NCBI RefSeq assembly: GCF_000802235.1
Contig: NZ_JTDL01000002.1
Span: forward strand, 1 to 64,000
From: Sinomonas humi
GTDB taxonomy: Bacteria > Actinomycetota > Actinomycetes > Actinomycetales > Micrococcaceae
Direction: 5' to 3'
Length of the DNA: 64,000 bases
Of the stretch, positions 1 to 8,098 are shown in pieces. The notes beneath the pieces were generated by a model that ran no database searches, was not told the DNA's origin, and was given only the letters and a program-made list of their open reading frames with translations. The position numbers and the translations under genes are program-made. Position 1 is the first letter of the stretch. Every line of letters begins with the position of its first letter.

Positions 1-227
1 ACCTTGTGCAGCGCGTTCACGATCCCCTTGATCCGCGGATGGTCCGGCGCCACCCCGTACCGGATCAGCCCGTACGGGGCCGGATACTGGTCGAACAGGT
101 CGATGCTCACCACCAGCCCCGCATCCCTGACCTCATTCGACTTCGTCAGGATGTCCGCCGCATACACCCCCGCCGGCCCGGCACCGATCACAGCCACCCG
201 CAGAGGACGGACAGAGGCGTTGGTCAC
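1..227 (-). CDS. Ferredoxin/flavodoxin-NADP+ reductase (FprA-like), N-terminal part only
   Basis: The gene runs off the left edge, so only the first 75 codons are visible. The start is a GTG at 225-227 with GAAGGA about 8 nt upstream; the ATG at 233-235 meets a stop after three codons. The peptide begins with an FAD-binding Rossmann motif (VIGAGPAGVYAAD, residues 13-25), followed by the FDQYPAPYGLIRYGVAPDHP stretch typical of the adrenodoxin-reductase/FprA family. These flavoproteins move electrons between NADPH and ferredoxin. It is closely similar to the complete FprA at 9670-11145, so this is a paralogue pair about 10 kb apart. The C-terminal half cannot be assessed. Confidence 0.93.
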   Translation of the reverse strand, partial: MTNASVRPLRVAVIGAGPAGVYAADILTKSNEVRDAGLVVSIDLFDQYPAPYGLIRYGVAPDHPRIKGIVNALHK

Positions 228-289
228 GAGAGCATCCTTCCGGCAGCGAGCGCACCCGGATGGGCACGCAGCCTCTTATTGTAGTTCGG

Positions 290-1039
290 GTGCAGAGTTC
301 GACGCTTCTAGGCCTCGGGCCCGGGGTCGTCGTCGCCGTCGTCCTCCTTACCGCCCTCGCCGCTGCAGTACACCATTGGGCACTCGGCGGCGGCTGGCGC
401 CCACCCATCACGGCGAGCCTTCGCGCCGTCGGCCAGCTCGCCGTCGTCGCCCTCCTCGTCTCGCAGCTCGGCCGGAACCCGGTGCTCGCATTGGCCTTCG
501 CGTTCGCGATGTTCGCTGTGGCTGTCGCGACCTCGGGAAGGCGAGTCGATCCCCACCGGTGGTGGTGGGCCGCCGTGCCAATTGCGGCGGGCGTCCTGCC
601 CGCGGCGCTCATCCTGCTCGTGACGGGAGTGCTGCCGTTCGACGGGCTCGCGCTGATTGCCCTCCTCGGGCAGCAGGTCGGCGGCGCGATGACGACGACG
701 AGCCTCGCTGGGCGGCGCATCTTGGCCGAGCTCGAGGTGCGGCGCGGAGAGGTCGAGGCAGCTGTCGCGCTCGGGTTCGAATGGCGGCCTGCGCGGCTGC
801 TCGTCGCCCAGCACACGGCGAGGGAAGGGCTCCTGCCCATCCTGGACCAGACTCGGACGGTGGGCACTGTGACGCTTCCCGGCGCGTTCGTTGGGATGGT
901 GCTGGGTGGGGCGAGCCCGGTGGAGGCCGCGATCGTGCAACTCGTGGTGCTCGTCTCGCTCGTTGCCGTGGGCGCGATCGCGGCTGCCGTCGCACTCCGC
1001 CTCTGCGCGGCCGGGGCTTGGGGGCGCCGGAATACCTGA
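290..1039 (+). CDS. FetB/YbbM-like (UPF0014) ABC transporter permease
   Basis: A hydrophobic protein of about 249 residues with several membrane segments. Two stretches are diagnostic of the UPF0014/FetB family: DQTRTVGTVTLPGAF near residues 186-200 and GMVLGGASPVEA just after. In Escherichia coli the family member FetB works with the ATPase FetA in iron export. No ATP-binding partner lies next to this copy, so substrate and mechanism are open. I prefer the GTG at 290 because a -10-like TATTGT (277-282) sits 7 nt upstream and the resulting N terminus fits the family; an ATG at 260 would add 10 residues. The gene is divergent from the fprA paralogue on its left. Confidence 0.8.
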   Translation: MQSSTLLGLGPGVVVAVVLLTALAAAVHHWALGGGWRPPITASLRAVGQLAVVALLVSQLGRNPVLALAFAFAMFAVAVATSGRRVDPHRWWWAAVPIAAGVLPAALILLVTGVLPFDGLALIALLGQQVGGAMTTTSLAGRRILAELEVRRGEVEAAVALGFEWRPARLLVAQHTAREGLLPILDQTRTVGTVTLPGAFVGMVLGGASPVEAAIVQLVVLVSLVAVGAIAAAVALRLCAAGAWGRRNT

Positions 1040-1063
1040 CAGGAGCAATGCCGTTGTACGGTC

Positions 1064-2119
1064 GTGACCGTGAAGCCGCCCGCCCAGAACGACGCAAGCC
1101 CCACGAACCCCTCTCGGGATAACCCTGCACACACTGACGGCCCTGCGCACACTGACGGCCCTGCGCACACTGACGCAGCCCAGGCTCGCCGGACTTCTAC
1201 CGGTCTCCTGTACGGCCTCGGCGCCTACGGTCTTTGGGGTCTTCTGCCTCTGTACTTCGTCACCTTGGCTCCGGCAGGGCCCGTCGAGATCGTGTCCGAC
1301 CGGGTCCTCTTCTCGGTTGTCGTCTGCCTCGTGCTCATCGCCGTGACGAAGGCTTGGGGATCGCTCGCCGCGGTGTTCCACTCCGGCCGCGGGTTCGGCA
1401 TCCTGGCGATTGCCGCAGTCCTCATCGCCATCAACTGGCTCACCTACACGTACGCCGTCCTCAGCGGGCAGGCCATCGAAGCATCACTCGGCTACTTCAT
1501 CAACCCGCTTGTGAGTGTGCTTCTGGGTGTCATCGTGCTCAAGGAGCGGCTGCGCCCACTCCAGTGGGCCGCGGTCGGCACCGGTTTCGTGGCCGTGCTC
1601 GTGCTCGCCTTCGCTTACGGTCGCGTGCCGTGGATCGCCCTCATCCTCGCGTTCAGCTTCGGCCTCTACGGCCTCGTCAAGAACCGCGTCGGCGCAACCG
1701 TCGACGCCGTGACGAGCCTGACCATCGAGACGGTCGTGCTCACGCCGCTCGCCCTTGCCGCCGTTACATGGCTCGGCTCGGTTGGCACGCTCACGCTCAC
1801 GGGCAATGGAGCTGGCCACTTCTGGCTCTTGGCGGCGAGCGGCGTAGTCACGGCCACTCCCCTGCTGTTCTTCGGCGCTTCCGCCCGCCGCCTCCCCATG
1901 ACGACGATCGGCATGCTCCAATACATGACCCCGCTGCTGCAGTTCATCATCGCGGTCACGATCCTCGGCGAACGGATGGGCCCCGAGCGATGGGCCGGGT
2001 TCGGGATCGTCTGGCTCGCTCTCGTGGTGCTCACCGTGGACATGCTCATCGCGGCTCGGCGCCGCCGCTCAGCCCGGGTGGCGCGAGCGCGGGGCGCTGC
2101 GGCGTCGCGCGCGGCCTAG
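1064..2119 (+). CDS. rarD: RarD-type EamA family transporter
   Basis: A predicted inner-membrane protein of 351 residues. It has about ten hydrophobic segments arranged as two EamA repeats (roughly residues 45-180 and 190-330), with family-like stretches such as YGLWGLLPLYF and GMLQYMTPLLQF. RarD proteins belong to the drug/metabolite transporter superfamily; their substrate is generally unknown (the name comes from a chloramphenicol-related locus). The start is GTG; an AGGAG at 1041-1045 lies rather far upstream, so the true start may differ by a few codons. The N terminus has a hydrophilic tail with a six-residue repeat (DGPAHT) encoded by an 18-bp minisatellite at 1130-1176. It is convergent with the next gene. 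Confidence 0.87.
   Translation: MTVKPPAQNDASPTNPSRDNPAHTDGPAHTDGPAHTDAAQARRTSTGLLYGLGAYGLWGLLPLYFVTLAPAGPVEIVSDRVLFSVVVCLVLIAVTKAWGSLAAVFHSGRGFGILAIAAVLIAINWLTYTYAVLSGQAIEASLGYFINPLVSVLLGVIVLKERLRPLQWAAVGTGFVAVLVLAFAYGRVPWIALILAFSFGLYGLVKNRVGATVDAVTSLTIETVVLTPLALAAVTWLGSVGTLTLTGNGAGHFWLLAASGVVTATPLLFFGASARRLPMTTIGMLQYMTPLLQFIIAVTILGERMGPERWAGFGIVWLALVVLTVDMLIAARRRRSARVARARGAAASRAA
1130..1176 (+). repeat. 18-bp in-frame minisatellite in rarD
   Basis: About 2.6 tandem copies of CACACTGACGGCCCTGCG. They encode the repeated hexapeptide DGPAHT in the cytoplasmic tail of RarD before the first membrane segment. The unit length is a multiple of three, so changes in copy number would keep the frame. 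Confidence 0.85.
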
Positions 2120-2412
2120 CCAGCCGGGTCGCCGCCGCCCCTCGGAGGCACGGCCGCCCCTCGCAGGCACGGCCGCCTCACCTACACCACCGTCCCTCGG
2201 AGGCGCGCGGCCGCCTCACCTACACCGCCGTCCCTCACCCCAACAGTCGTCCCTCGGCTCCACAGTCGTCCCTCCGAGGCATAACCGTCCGGCATGCGCG
2301 GCGGTTATGCCTTGGAGGGACGGTCATGTCGCCACCGCACGGTCATGTCCACACCACACGGTCAGGTCCACACCGCACGATCGCCTTACCGCAGCACCGT
2401 CGAGACGATCAG
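2120..2412. repeat. Gene-free convergent interval with direct repeats
   Basis: This interval separates rarD (+) from the AbiEi-like gene (-), which face each other. It holds a 28-bp direct repeat with one mismatch (2171-2198 and 2209-2236; core GGCCGCCTCACCTACACC), further short variants with TCCCTCGGAGGC, and the hairpin listed separately. I see no convincing gene in it. Confidence 0.75.
2267..2322. terminator. Bidirectional hairpin between rarD and the AbiEi-like gene
   Basis: A 21-bp inverted repeat with a single mismatch (arms 2267-2287 and 2302-2322; core GAGGCATAACCG) around a 14-nt loop. It lies midway between two convergent genes and could stop transcription from both sides. Neither strand has a clear U-tract, so termination is inferred from position and stem strength. 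Confidence 0.6.
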
Positions 2413-3378
2413 TCAGGCGGCGAGCTTCCGCGCACGATCGAACGCCGCGAGGACTTTGGCAGGAATCGTCCCCGGAACCGACAACTCTGCCCAGCGCGCC
2501 CGGACAAGGGTCCAGCCTTCCGCGATCAGAGCGCTCTCACGACGACGTTCCTCGAGAAGCACTGCCGGAGTGGGGCGGTAGTCGAAGTACTTGGCCTCGC
2601 CGTCGAACTCAAGAATGACCATCACGTCCGGCCATGCGAAGTCGGCTCGAAAGAGACCCTCGGCCGTCGGGATCTCGAACTGGAGCTGTGGGGTCGGGAG
2701 GCCGGCGGCCGCCAGAGCTAGCCGAGTCCGCGTCTCGCCCGGCGACTCCGCGCGCGAATCGAGCAGCGGCAGTAGTCGCTCGATACGGCGGCTCCCGCGG
2801 ACAGCGCCCGTACGCTCCGCGGCTGCTCGTATCCCCTCAACAGAAGCACCGATGCGGAGTGCATGGTCGCCGATCACCGCAGCCCGCTCGAGGTCGAGAA
2901 TCCGGGCGCAGTCTGCAACGGTCCGATGGATGCTCGTTGTCCGCGCCCGGCGACCTGAACTGAGGGCAGCGTCGACGAGATCCCCCTCTGGAAGCACCAG
3001 GCGGTGAGGCTTGACGCCTGGGCTGTGACTGGATGTGGAGGCCGAATAGGAGACCGTGAGATGCACCTCCGACCCGCTGTCCCACACAGTGCAACCCAAT
3101 AGGCGTGCCGCAGAGACATGGCTGTACACCGACCTGCCACCTGTTGCGAGCCAATGGGCTTCGACCTGGAGATGGTCGCGCTCCCACGAACTCATCCCCT
3201 GCCACACGTCGCGCCGCACATACACCCCGCGACGTACGCGTACGAGAATCCCGGCACGCACGGCAGCAGTCACCGCGCGATGGTCCAGACCCGCGACCTC
3301 TAGCTGAGTGTTCGACACAAGTTGTGGTCCGGGCCACCGGGCCGAAACCGTCCGGGCGAGATTCGTGGAGCTCGTCAT
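2413..3378 (-). CDS. AbiEi-type antitoxin-domain / DUF559-like protein
   Basis: Predicted 321 residues from the ATG at 3378; the longer open frame to 3483 adds an unlikely Pro/Arg-rich tail. Residues about 10-60 resemble the N-terminal domain of AbiEi-family proteins (VTAAVRAGILVRVRRGVYVR). The C terminus has a DUF559/Vsr-like segment with VILEFDGEAKY at residues 254-264, resembling the PD-(D/E)XK nuclease core. Proteins of this build are common and mostly uncharacterised in actinobacteria. No AbiEii toxin gene is adjacent, so a working toxin-antitoxin role is not supported here. Confidence 0.8.
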   Translation of the reverse strand: MTSSTNLARTVSARWPGPQLVSNTQLEVAGLDHRAVTAAVRAGILVRVRRGVYVRRDVWQGMSSWERDHLQVEAHWLATGGRSVYSHVSAARLLGCTVWDSGSEVHLTVSYSASTSSHSPGVKPHRLVLPEGDLVDAALSSGRRARTTSIHRTVADCARILDLERAAVIGDHALRIGASVEGIRAAAERTGAVRGSRRIERLLPLLDSRAESPGETRTRLALAAAGLPTPQLQFEIPTAEGLFRADFAWPDVMVILEFDGEAKYFDYRPTPAVLLEERRRESALIAEGWTLVRARWAELSVPGTIPAKVLAAFDRARKLAA

Positions 3379-3553
3379 GCAAAGAAGTCTCACCGAATGG
3401 TGGCTGCCCGCAGGGTGTTCGCGCACGCTATGTGGATAACGCAAACGAGGCCGAGGGGTTCCGTCGGCTTTTCGCGGAGGCACATGACCGTCCGTCAGCC
3501 CCTTGAGCGTCCTTCCGAGGCAAAACCGTCGCTGGTGCCCACCGATCGTGCCT

Positions 3554-3629
3554 CTAACGGACGGTTGTGCCGCTAAGCGACGGTCGTGCCGCTAACGGAC
3601 GGTCGAGCCGCTAACCGACGGTCGAGCCA
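3554..3629 (-). repeat. 19-bp tandem repeat overlapping the 3' end of the osmC gene
   Basis: Four tandem 19-bp units (3554-3572, 3573-3591, 3592-3610, 3611-3629). On the minus strand each ends in TTAG, with a core like CGGCTCGACCGTCCGTTAG. The OsmC stop codon (TAG at 3611-3613) is the edge of the first unit. Because 19 leaves remainder 1 on division by three, successive units place TAG in all three reading frames. The rest of 3379-3553 holds no recognisable gene. Confidence 0.88.
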
Positions 3630-4087
3630 CCAAGCGGCCTCGCCGCCGTCGTCGGAGGCGGCGTCGCCGTCGTCGTCCGAGTGACGATCTCGGCGATCTC
3701 GACGCTCGTGCCCCGCCGCAGGACGCACGCGACGGTAGAGACATCAAAGGTCTCGAGGACAAGCGTCCGCAGTTCGTCCGCGGCCGCCTCGCCGCTGATC
3801 TCCACCGACACCCGGATGCCGGTCGAGGCAGTCATGGTGTCGTCGAAGCCGCCGTCGGCACGCACGGAGACTGGACCGAGCCGCAGCCCCCGCTGGGCCG
3901 CGGCGGTGTGCAGGTCATTGAAGAGGCAGGTCGCCGCCGCCAGATGGAGCACGTGGCCACCCGTCGGCAGTCCGATGGAGACGTGGGCGGCGCCCGTCTT
4001 GTGATGTCGGATGAGGAGGCTTGAGGTCTCCGCGGGCGCACGGTCTCCGCCCGCTTCGGCCGTGGCGATACTGGCCGCGAAGTCCAT
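3611..4087 (-). CDS. OsmC-family protein
   Basis: A 158-residue protein with the OsmC/Ohr layout. It has the two family cysteines, C54 in the helix AAATCLFNDLH and C121 in STVACVLRRG, separated by the usual alpha/beta region. Family members reduce organic hydroperoxides or protect in stress; the substrate cannot be told here. The start at 4087 is chosen over one 20 codons upstream because a -10-like CATGAT lies 6 nt before it, implying a leaderless mRNA. The last residues (STVG) and the stop are encoded by the first unit of the 19-bp repeat at 3554-3629. The tail after about residue 130 is Thr/Pro-rich. Confidence 0.8.
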   Translation of the reverse strand: MDFAASIATAEAGGDRAPAETSSLLIRHHKTGAAHVSIGLPTGGHVLHLAAATCLFNDLHTAAAQRGLRLGPVSVRADGGFDDTMTASTGIRVSVEISGEAAADELRTLVLETFDVSTVACVLRRGTSVEIAEIVTRTTTATPPPTTAARPLGGSTVG

Positions 4088-4121
4088 GGAACTATCATGA
4101 CGCGGCCCGCGTTCAAAAGCG

Positions 4122-5006
4122 CTACCCCAGCGGGCGGGACTCCGCACGCTCGTACTCGAGGGGCACGACGACGAGCGGCACCGGGAGCACCCGCAAGACC
4201 TTGTTCGCGATGGACCCCAGGAACAGCCGCCGCTTCTGGGCGAGCCGGCTCGAACCGATGATCACGAGTTCGCCCGGGAGCCAGTCGACGCTCTCGACCG
4301 CCTCCTCGAACGTGCGCCCGCGCACCACCTCGACGCTCGTTTCGTGGCCCTTGGGCAGGCGCCCCACCGCGTCGCCGAGGACCGTGTCCGCATGCCGATT
4401 GGCTGCGTCGACGCTCCGGCCATGGTCGCCCCGCTCGTCGAGCTCGACGAGGGAGACGAAGCGGAGGGGGACGTCGCGACGCGCCGAGGCGACGAGCGCG
4501 ACGTCGACCGCGGCATCCGCGCCCGGCCCCTGGCCGATGAAGGCGGTGAGCCGCTCGATCGGATCGCTGCGCTTGTAGCCCCTCGGCGCGAGGGCGACAG
4601 GCACGGGGGACGCGTGGAGGAGCGCGTTAGCAACCGTGCCGACCGTGTAGCGCTTGAACAGGCCGTTGCTCGCTGCGCCGACGACGATGAGAGCCGCCTC
4701 GAACTCGACGGCGGTCTCGATGAGGACGGCTGCGGGGGAACTGCCCTCGCGTACGTGGAACTCGACCTCGACATCCTTGGGAACCAATGCGAGGGCCCTC
4801 TGCTGCGCCGTCAGGATCTGCCGCTCTTCGGCGTCGACGCGCCTTCCCGGATGATCCGCCTCGCTGCTCGGGCCCACATAAGGGGCGTCTTCCCCGAGGA
4901 CGAGCATGATGTCGAGCTTGGCACCCTGAGCCCTCGCAATCGCGACGGCGACGGCGACGGCGTCCCCTCCGCGTTCGTCCGATTGGTAGCCGACCACATA
5001 CCGCAT
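4122..5006 (-). CDS. Universal stress protein, tandem UspA domains
   Basis: A 294-residue protein with two UspA domains (about 1-140 and 150-290). The first ends with the ATP-binding signature GAASNGLFKRYTVGTVAN and the second with GSSRLAQKRRLFLGSIAN, each followed by a PVPxxxxP strand. Both look intact for nucleotide binding. Such tandem proteins take part in stress and dormancy responses in actinobacteria. A TAGAGT box 7 nt before the ATG suggests a leaderless transcript. It is on the same strand as osmC, 34 bp upstream of it. Confidence 0.9.
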   Translation of the reverse strand: MRYVVGYQSDERGGDAVAVAVAIARAQGAKLDIMLVLGEDAPYVGPSSEADHPGRRVDAEERQILTAQQRALALVPKDVEVEFHVREGSSPAAVLIETAVEFEAALIVVGAASNGLFKRYTVGTVANALLHASPVPVALAPRGYKRSDPIERLTAFIGQGPGADAAVDVALVASARRDVPLRFVSLVELDERGDHGRSVDAANRHADTVLGDAVGRLPKGHETSVEVVRGRTFEEAVESVDWLPGELVIIGSSRLAQKRRLFLGSIANKVLRVLPVPLVVVPLEYERAESRPLG

Positions 5007-5047
5007 GATTCCGACTCTATGCCATGAAAACGAAGGGCCGAGGTGGC

Positions 5048-5086
5048 GTCGTCGCCGCGCGCGTGGTCCTCGCGCGCGGCGACGAC
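5048..5086 (-). terminator. Hairpin downstream of gabT
   Basis: A perfect 16-bp inverted repeat (5048-5063 and 5071-5086; GTCGTCGCCGCGCGCG) with a 7-nt loop. It begins 19 nt after the gabT stop on the minus strand. A T-rich stretch (TTCGTTTT) follows about 9 nt further on, which supports a factor-independent terminator for the gabT operon. Confidence 0.75.
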
Positions 5087-5104
5087 GGGTAGGGGGAGCT
5101 GCAG

Positions 5105-6463
5105 TCAGGAATTGGCTCGGATGGCGGCCTCGAGGACATCGAGACCGTCCGCCAGGAGCTCATCGCTGATCACGAGCGGCGGGAGCAGGCGGATCACATT
5201 GCCGTACGTGCCGCACGTCAGGATGATGACACCCTCATTGAGGCAGTACTCGGCGATCTTCTTCGTCACCTCGCCGTCGGGCTGCTTTGTGGTTGAAGCG
5301 CTGCCCTTCTTCACGAACTCGATCGCGAGCATCGCGCCACGGCCGCGGATGTCACCGATGATGCCGTCACCGAGCTCATCGCGCAGGTCCCCGAGGCGGC
5401 GCTTGACGGTCGTCTCGATCTGGTGCGCGCGGCCCCTGAGATCCTGGGCGTCCATTGTCTCGATGGCCGCGAGCGCGGCCGCGCACGCAACGGGGTTGCC
5501 GCCATAGGTGCCGCCGAGGCCTCCCCCGTGCACGGCGTCGAGCAGCTCGGCGCGGCCCGTCACAGCGGAGAGGGGCATGCCGCCCGCGATGCCCTTCGCC
5601 GTCGTAATGAGGTCCGGCACGACGCCCTCGTGCTGCACCGCGAACCACTCGCCCGTGCGGCAGAAGCCCGACTGGACCTCGTCAGCGATGAAGACGATCC
5701 GGTTCTCCTTCGCGAACTCGGCAATGCGCGGAAGGAACCCGTCCGCGGGGACGATGAACCCGCCCTCGCCCTGGATGGGCTCGATGATGATCGCCGCGAC
5801 CTGGTCGGCGCCGATCTGCTTCTGGATCATGAGGATGGCGCGCTCGGCGGCCTCCTTGCCCGTGATCTGCGGGTTCTCCTCACGGAACGGGTAGCTCATC
5901 GGCGCGCGGTAGATCTCGCCGGCGAACGGACCGAAGCCGGTCTTGTAAGGCATGGCCTTCGCGGTGAGGCCCATCGTGAGGTTCGTGCGGCCGTGGTAGG
6001 CGTGGTCGAAGGCGACGACGGCGTTGCGGCCCGTGGCGACGCGGGCGATCTTGACAGCGTTCTCGACCGCCTCCGCGCCGGAGTTGAACAGGACCGTCCG
6101 CTTCTCGTGCTCGCCCGGCGTCAGCTGGTTGAGCTTCTCGGCGACGGCCACGTAGCCCTCATACGGGGAGACCATGAAGCACGTGTGCGTGAAATGCTCC
6201 ACCTGCTCCTTGACAGCGCCGACGACGGCGGGATCCGAGGCTCCTACGGTCGTCACCGCGATGCCCGAGCCGAGATCGATGAACGAGTTGCCGTCGACGT
6301 CGTGGATCACTCCGCCGTCGGCGTCGGCGACGTAAACGGGCACGGAGGAGGCGACGCCCTTCGCGACGCTCGCGGCGCGGCGGGCGGCAAGCTCGAGGGA
6401 CTTGGGGCCGGGGAACTCCCCGAGGACCTTGCGCTTCTGCTCGAGGCGGTAGGTGATGTCCAT
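5105..6463 (-). CDS. gabT: 4-aminobutyrate aminotransferase
   Basis: A PLP-dependent class-III aminotransferase of 452 residues that converts GABA plus 2-oxoglutarate to succinate semialdehyde plus glutamate. Visible features are FNSGAEAVENA (126-136), the cofactor aspartate D261 in IADEVQSGF, and the Schiff-base lysine K290 in TTAKGIAGG. The ATG at 6463 has AAAGGAA upstream. It is 54 bp downstream of an aldehyde dehydrogenase on the same strand and so probably in one operon. The divergent PucR regulator beyond it suggests GABA- or polyamine-dependent control. Length is typical of GabT. Confidence 0.94.
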   Translation of the reverse strand: MDITYRLEQKRKVLGEFPGPKSLELAARRAASVAKGVASSVPVYVADADGGVIHDVDGNSFIDLGSGIAVTTVGASDPAVVGAVKEQVEHFTHTCFMVSPYEGYVAVAEKLNQLTPGEHEKRTVLFNSGAEAVENAVKIARVATGRNAVVAFDHAYHGRTNLTMGLTAKAMPYKTGFGPFAGEIYRAPMSYPFREENPQITGKEAAERAILMIQKQIGADQVAAIIIEPIQGEGGFIVPADGFLPRIAEFAKENRIVFIADEVQSGFCRTGEWFAVQHEGVVPDLITTAKGIAGGMPLSAVTGRAELLDAVHGGGLGGTYGGNPVACAAALAAIETMDAQDLRGRAHQIETTVKRRLGDLRDELGDGIIGDIRGRGAMLAIEFVKKGSASTTKQPDGEVTKKIAEYCLNEGVIILTCGTYGNVIRLLPPLVISDELLADGLDVLEAAIRANS

Positions 6464-6517
6464 TGAATTGTTCCTTTCTAAAAGCGTGGTGCGTCCCGAC
6501 GGTGAGGTGGGCCGGCC

Positions 6518-7948
6518 TTACGCGTCCAGGTTGCTCATGACGTGCTTGACGCGCGTGTAGTCCTCGACGGAGTACATCGAGAGGTCCTTGCCGTAGCCGG
6601 ACTGCTTGAAGCCTCCGTGGGGCATTTCAGCGGTGAGCAGGATGTGGGTGTTGATCCAGACGGCGCCGAAGTCGAGGTCGCGGGCAAGTCGCATCGCGCG
6701 GCCGTGGTTGGACGTCCACACGCTCGAGGCGAGCGCGTACTCGACGTCGTTCGCGAGTTCGACCGCCTCGGCCTCGGTCGTGAACTTCTGCACGGTGAGG
6801 ACCGGCCCGAAGGTCTCCTTCTGGACCACGTCGTCGTCTTGGTGCACGCCCGTGACGATGGTGGGCTCGAAGAAGAAGCCCTTCTCCCCTGCCCGGTGGC
6901 CGCCAGTCTCGACGCGCGCGTACTCGGGCAGCGACTCAACTACCCGGCTCACCGCATTGAAGTGGTTGACGTTGTTGAGCGGGCCGAAGTAGTTCTCTTC
7001 GTCGTTCTCGTGCCCGGTCTCAAGCGTCTTCGTGTGCTCGACCATGAGCCGCACGAACTCGTCGTGTGCCTCGTCCTCGACCAGCACGCGCGTGATGGCC
7101 GTGCAGTCCTGGCCCGCGTTGAAGAAGGCGAACTCCGCGATCGCGGCCGCGGACTTCTTCAGGTCCGCATCCGCGAAGACGACGGCGGGCGCCTTGCCGC
7201 CCAGCTCGAGGTGCGAGCGCTTGAGGCCCTTCGCCGCCCCGGTCGCGACCGCGACGCCGGCCCGGACCGAGCCAGTGATGGAGACGAGGCCGGGGACCGG
7301 GTGCTCGACCATGAGCGAGCCCGTGGCCGCGTTGCCGAGGACGACGTTGACGACGCCGGCCGGGAAGATGCCCTGGATGAGCTTGGCGAGGACGAGCGTC
7401 GACTCGGGAGTGGTGTCCGAGGGCTTGAGGACGACCGTGTTCCCCGCCGCGAGGGCGGGCCCGATCTTCCAGATGGCCATGAGGAACGGGTAGTTCCAGG
7501 GCGCGACCTGGGCGACGACGCCGATCGGCTCGCGGCGGACGAACGAGGTGTGCCCTTCGAAGTACTCCCCCGCGGACTTGCCCTCGAGCAGCCGTGCCGC
7601 ACCCGCGAAGAACCGCAGCTGGTCCGCCCCGGCCGCGACCTCCTCCGACGCGATGAGCGAACGCACCTGGCCTGTGTTGCGGTGCTGCGCCTCGACGAGC
7701 TCCTCGCTCGCGGCCTCGACCGCATCCGCAAGGCGGAGCAGGAGGCGCTGGCGCTCACCCGGCGTCGTGCGCTTCCACGTCCGGAAGGCCTGCTCCGCCG
7801 CGGACATCGCGGAATCGACGTCCTCCTTCACGGAGACGGGCGCCTGTGCGACGACTTCCCCGTTCGCGGGGTTGACGATGTCGAGCACCTCGGTGCCCGC
7901 AGGCGCGACGAACTCGCCGCCGATGAAGTTCTGCAAGGTCTGGACCAC
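6518..7948 (-). CDS. Aminobutyraldehyde/aldehyde dehydrogenase
   Basis: A 476-residue NAD(P)-dependent aldehyde dehydrogenase. It has the cofactor-site motif APWNYPF (149-155), the general-base glutamate E248 in LELGGKAP and the nucleophile C282 in FFNAGQDCTAI. Sequence style and partnership with gabT fit 4-aminobutyraldehyde dehydrogenase of putrescine breakdown, giving the GABA that GabT uses; a succinate-semialdehyde or betaine-aldehyde substrate cannot be excluded. GAGGAAAG precedes the ATG. It is transcribed away from the PucR gene across a 150-bp shared control region. Confidence 0.88.
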   Translation of the reverse strand: MVQTLQNFIGGEFVAPAGTEVLDIVNPANGEVVAQAPVSVKEDVDSAMSAAEQAFRTWKRTTPGERQRLLLRLADAVEAASEELVEAQHRNTGQVRSLIASEEVAAGADQLRFFAGAARLLEGKSAGEYFEGHTSFVRREPIGVVAQVAPWNYPFLMAIWKIGPALAAGNTVVLKPSDTTPESTLVLAKLIQGIFPAGVVNVVLGNAATGSLMVEHPVPGLVSITGSVRAGVAVATGAAKGLKRSHLELGGKAPAVVFADADLKKSAAAIAEFAFFNAGQDCTAITRVLVEDEAHDEFVRLMVEHTKTLETGHENDEENYFGPLNNVNHFNAVSRVVESLPEYARVETGGHRAGEKGFFFEPTIVTGVHQDDDVVQKETFGPVLTVQKFTTEAEAVELANDVEYALASSVWTSNHGRAMRLARDLDFGAVWINTHILLTAEMPHGGFKQSGYGKDLSMYSVEDYTRVKHVMSNLDA

Positions 7949-8035
7949 GGTGTCTTTCCTCGTTCGCTGGGATTCTCGAAGCCCTTTGGCTACCCAACGA
8001 GACTAGGCGACCTACGCCACAGCGAGTATGGCCGA

Positions 8036-8067
8036 TTGCACTGGGCAGGAGGTCGATCGTCGTGCAA
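8036..8067. promoter_or_regulatory. Inverted half-sites in the ALDH/pucR divergent region
   Basis: TTGCAC (8036-8041) and its exact reverse complement GTGCAA (8062-8067) lie between the divergent aldehyde dehydrogenase and pucR genes, just upstream of the pucR -10 box. The layout suits a dimeric activator or autoregulator, presumably PucR itself. This is inference from position and symmetry only. Confidence 0.4.
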
Positions 8068-8086
8068 AAGACCAGCGCTCTACGCC

Positions 8087-8092
8087 TATAGT
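8087..8092 (+). promoter_or_regulatory. -10 box of leaderless pucR
   Basis: TATAGT stands 6 nt before the ATG at 8099, with no Shine-Dalgarno sequence between. Transcription would therefore start at or next to the start codon. This is the clearest example of a spacing that recurs throughout the window. Confidence 0.7.
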
Positions 8093-8098
8093 TATCGC

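Noticed and set aside
2413-3378. A type IV toxin-antitoxin (AbiE) system
   Set aside because: Only the AbiEi-like protein is present, fused to a DUF559-like segment, and no AbiEii nucleotidyltransferase is adjacent.
6542-8098. A very long open frame in front of pucR on the plus strand
   Set aside because: It is the antisense of the aldehyde dehydrogenase gene, kept open by high GC at third positions. The PucR homology and promoter start at 8099.
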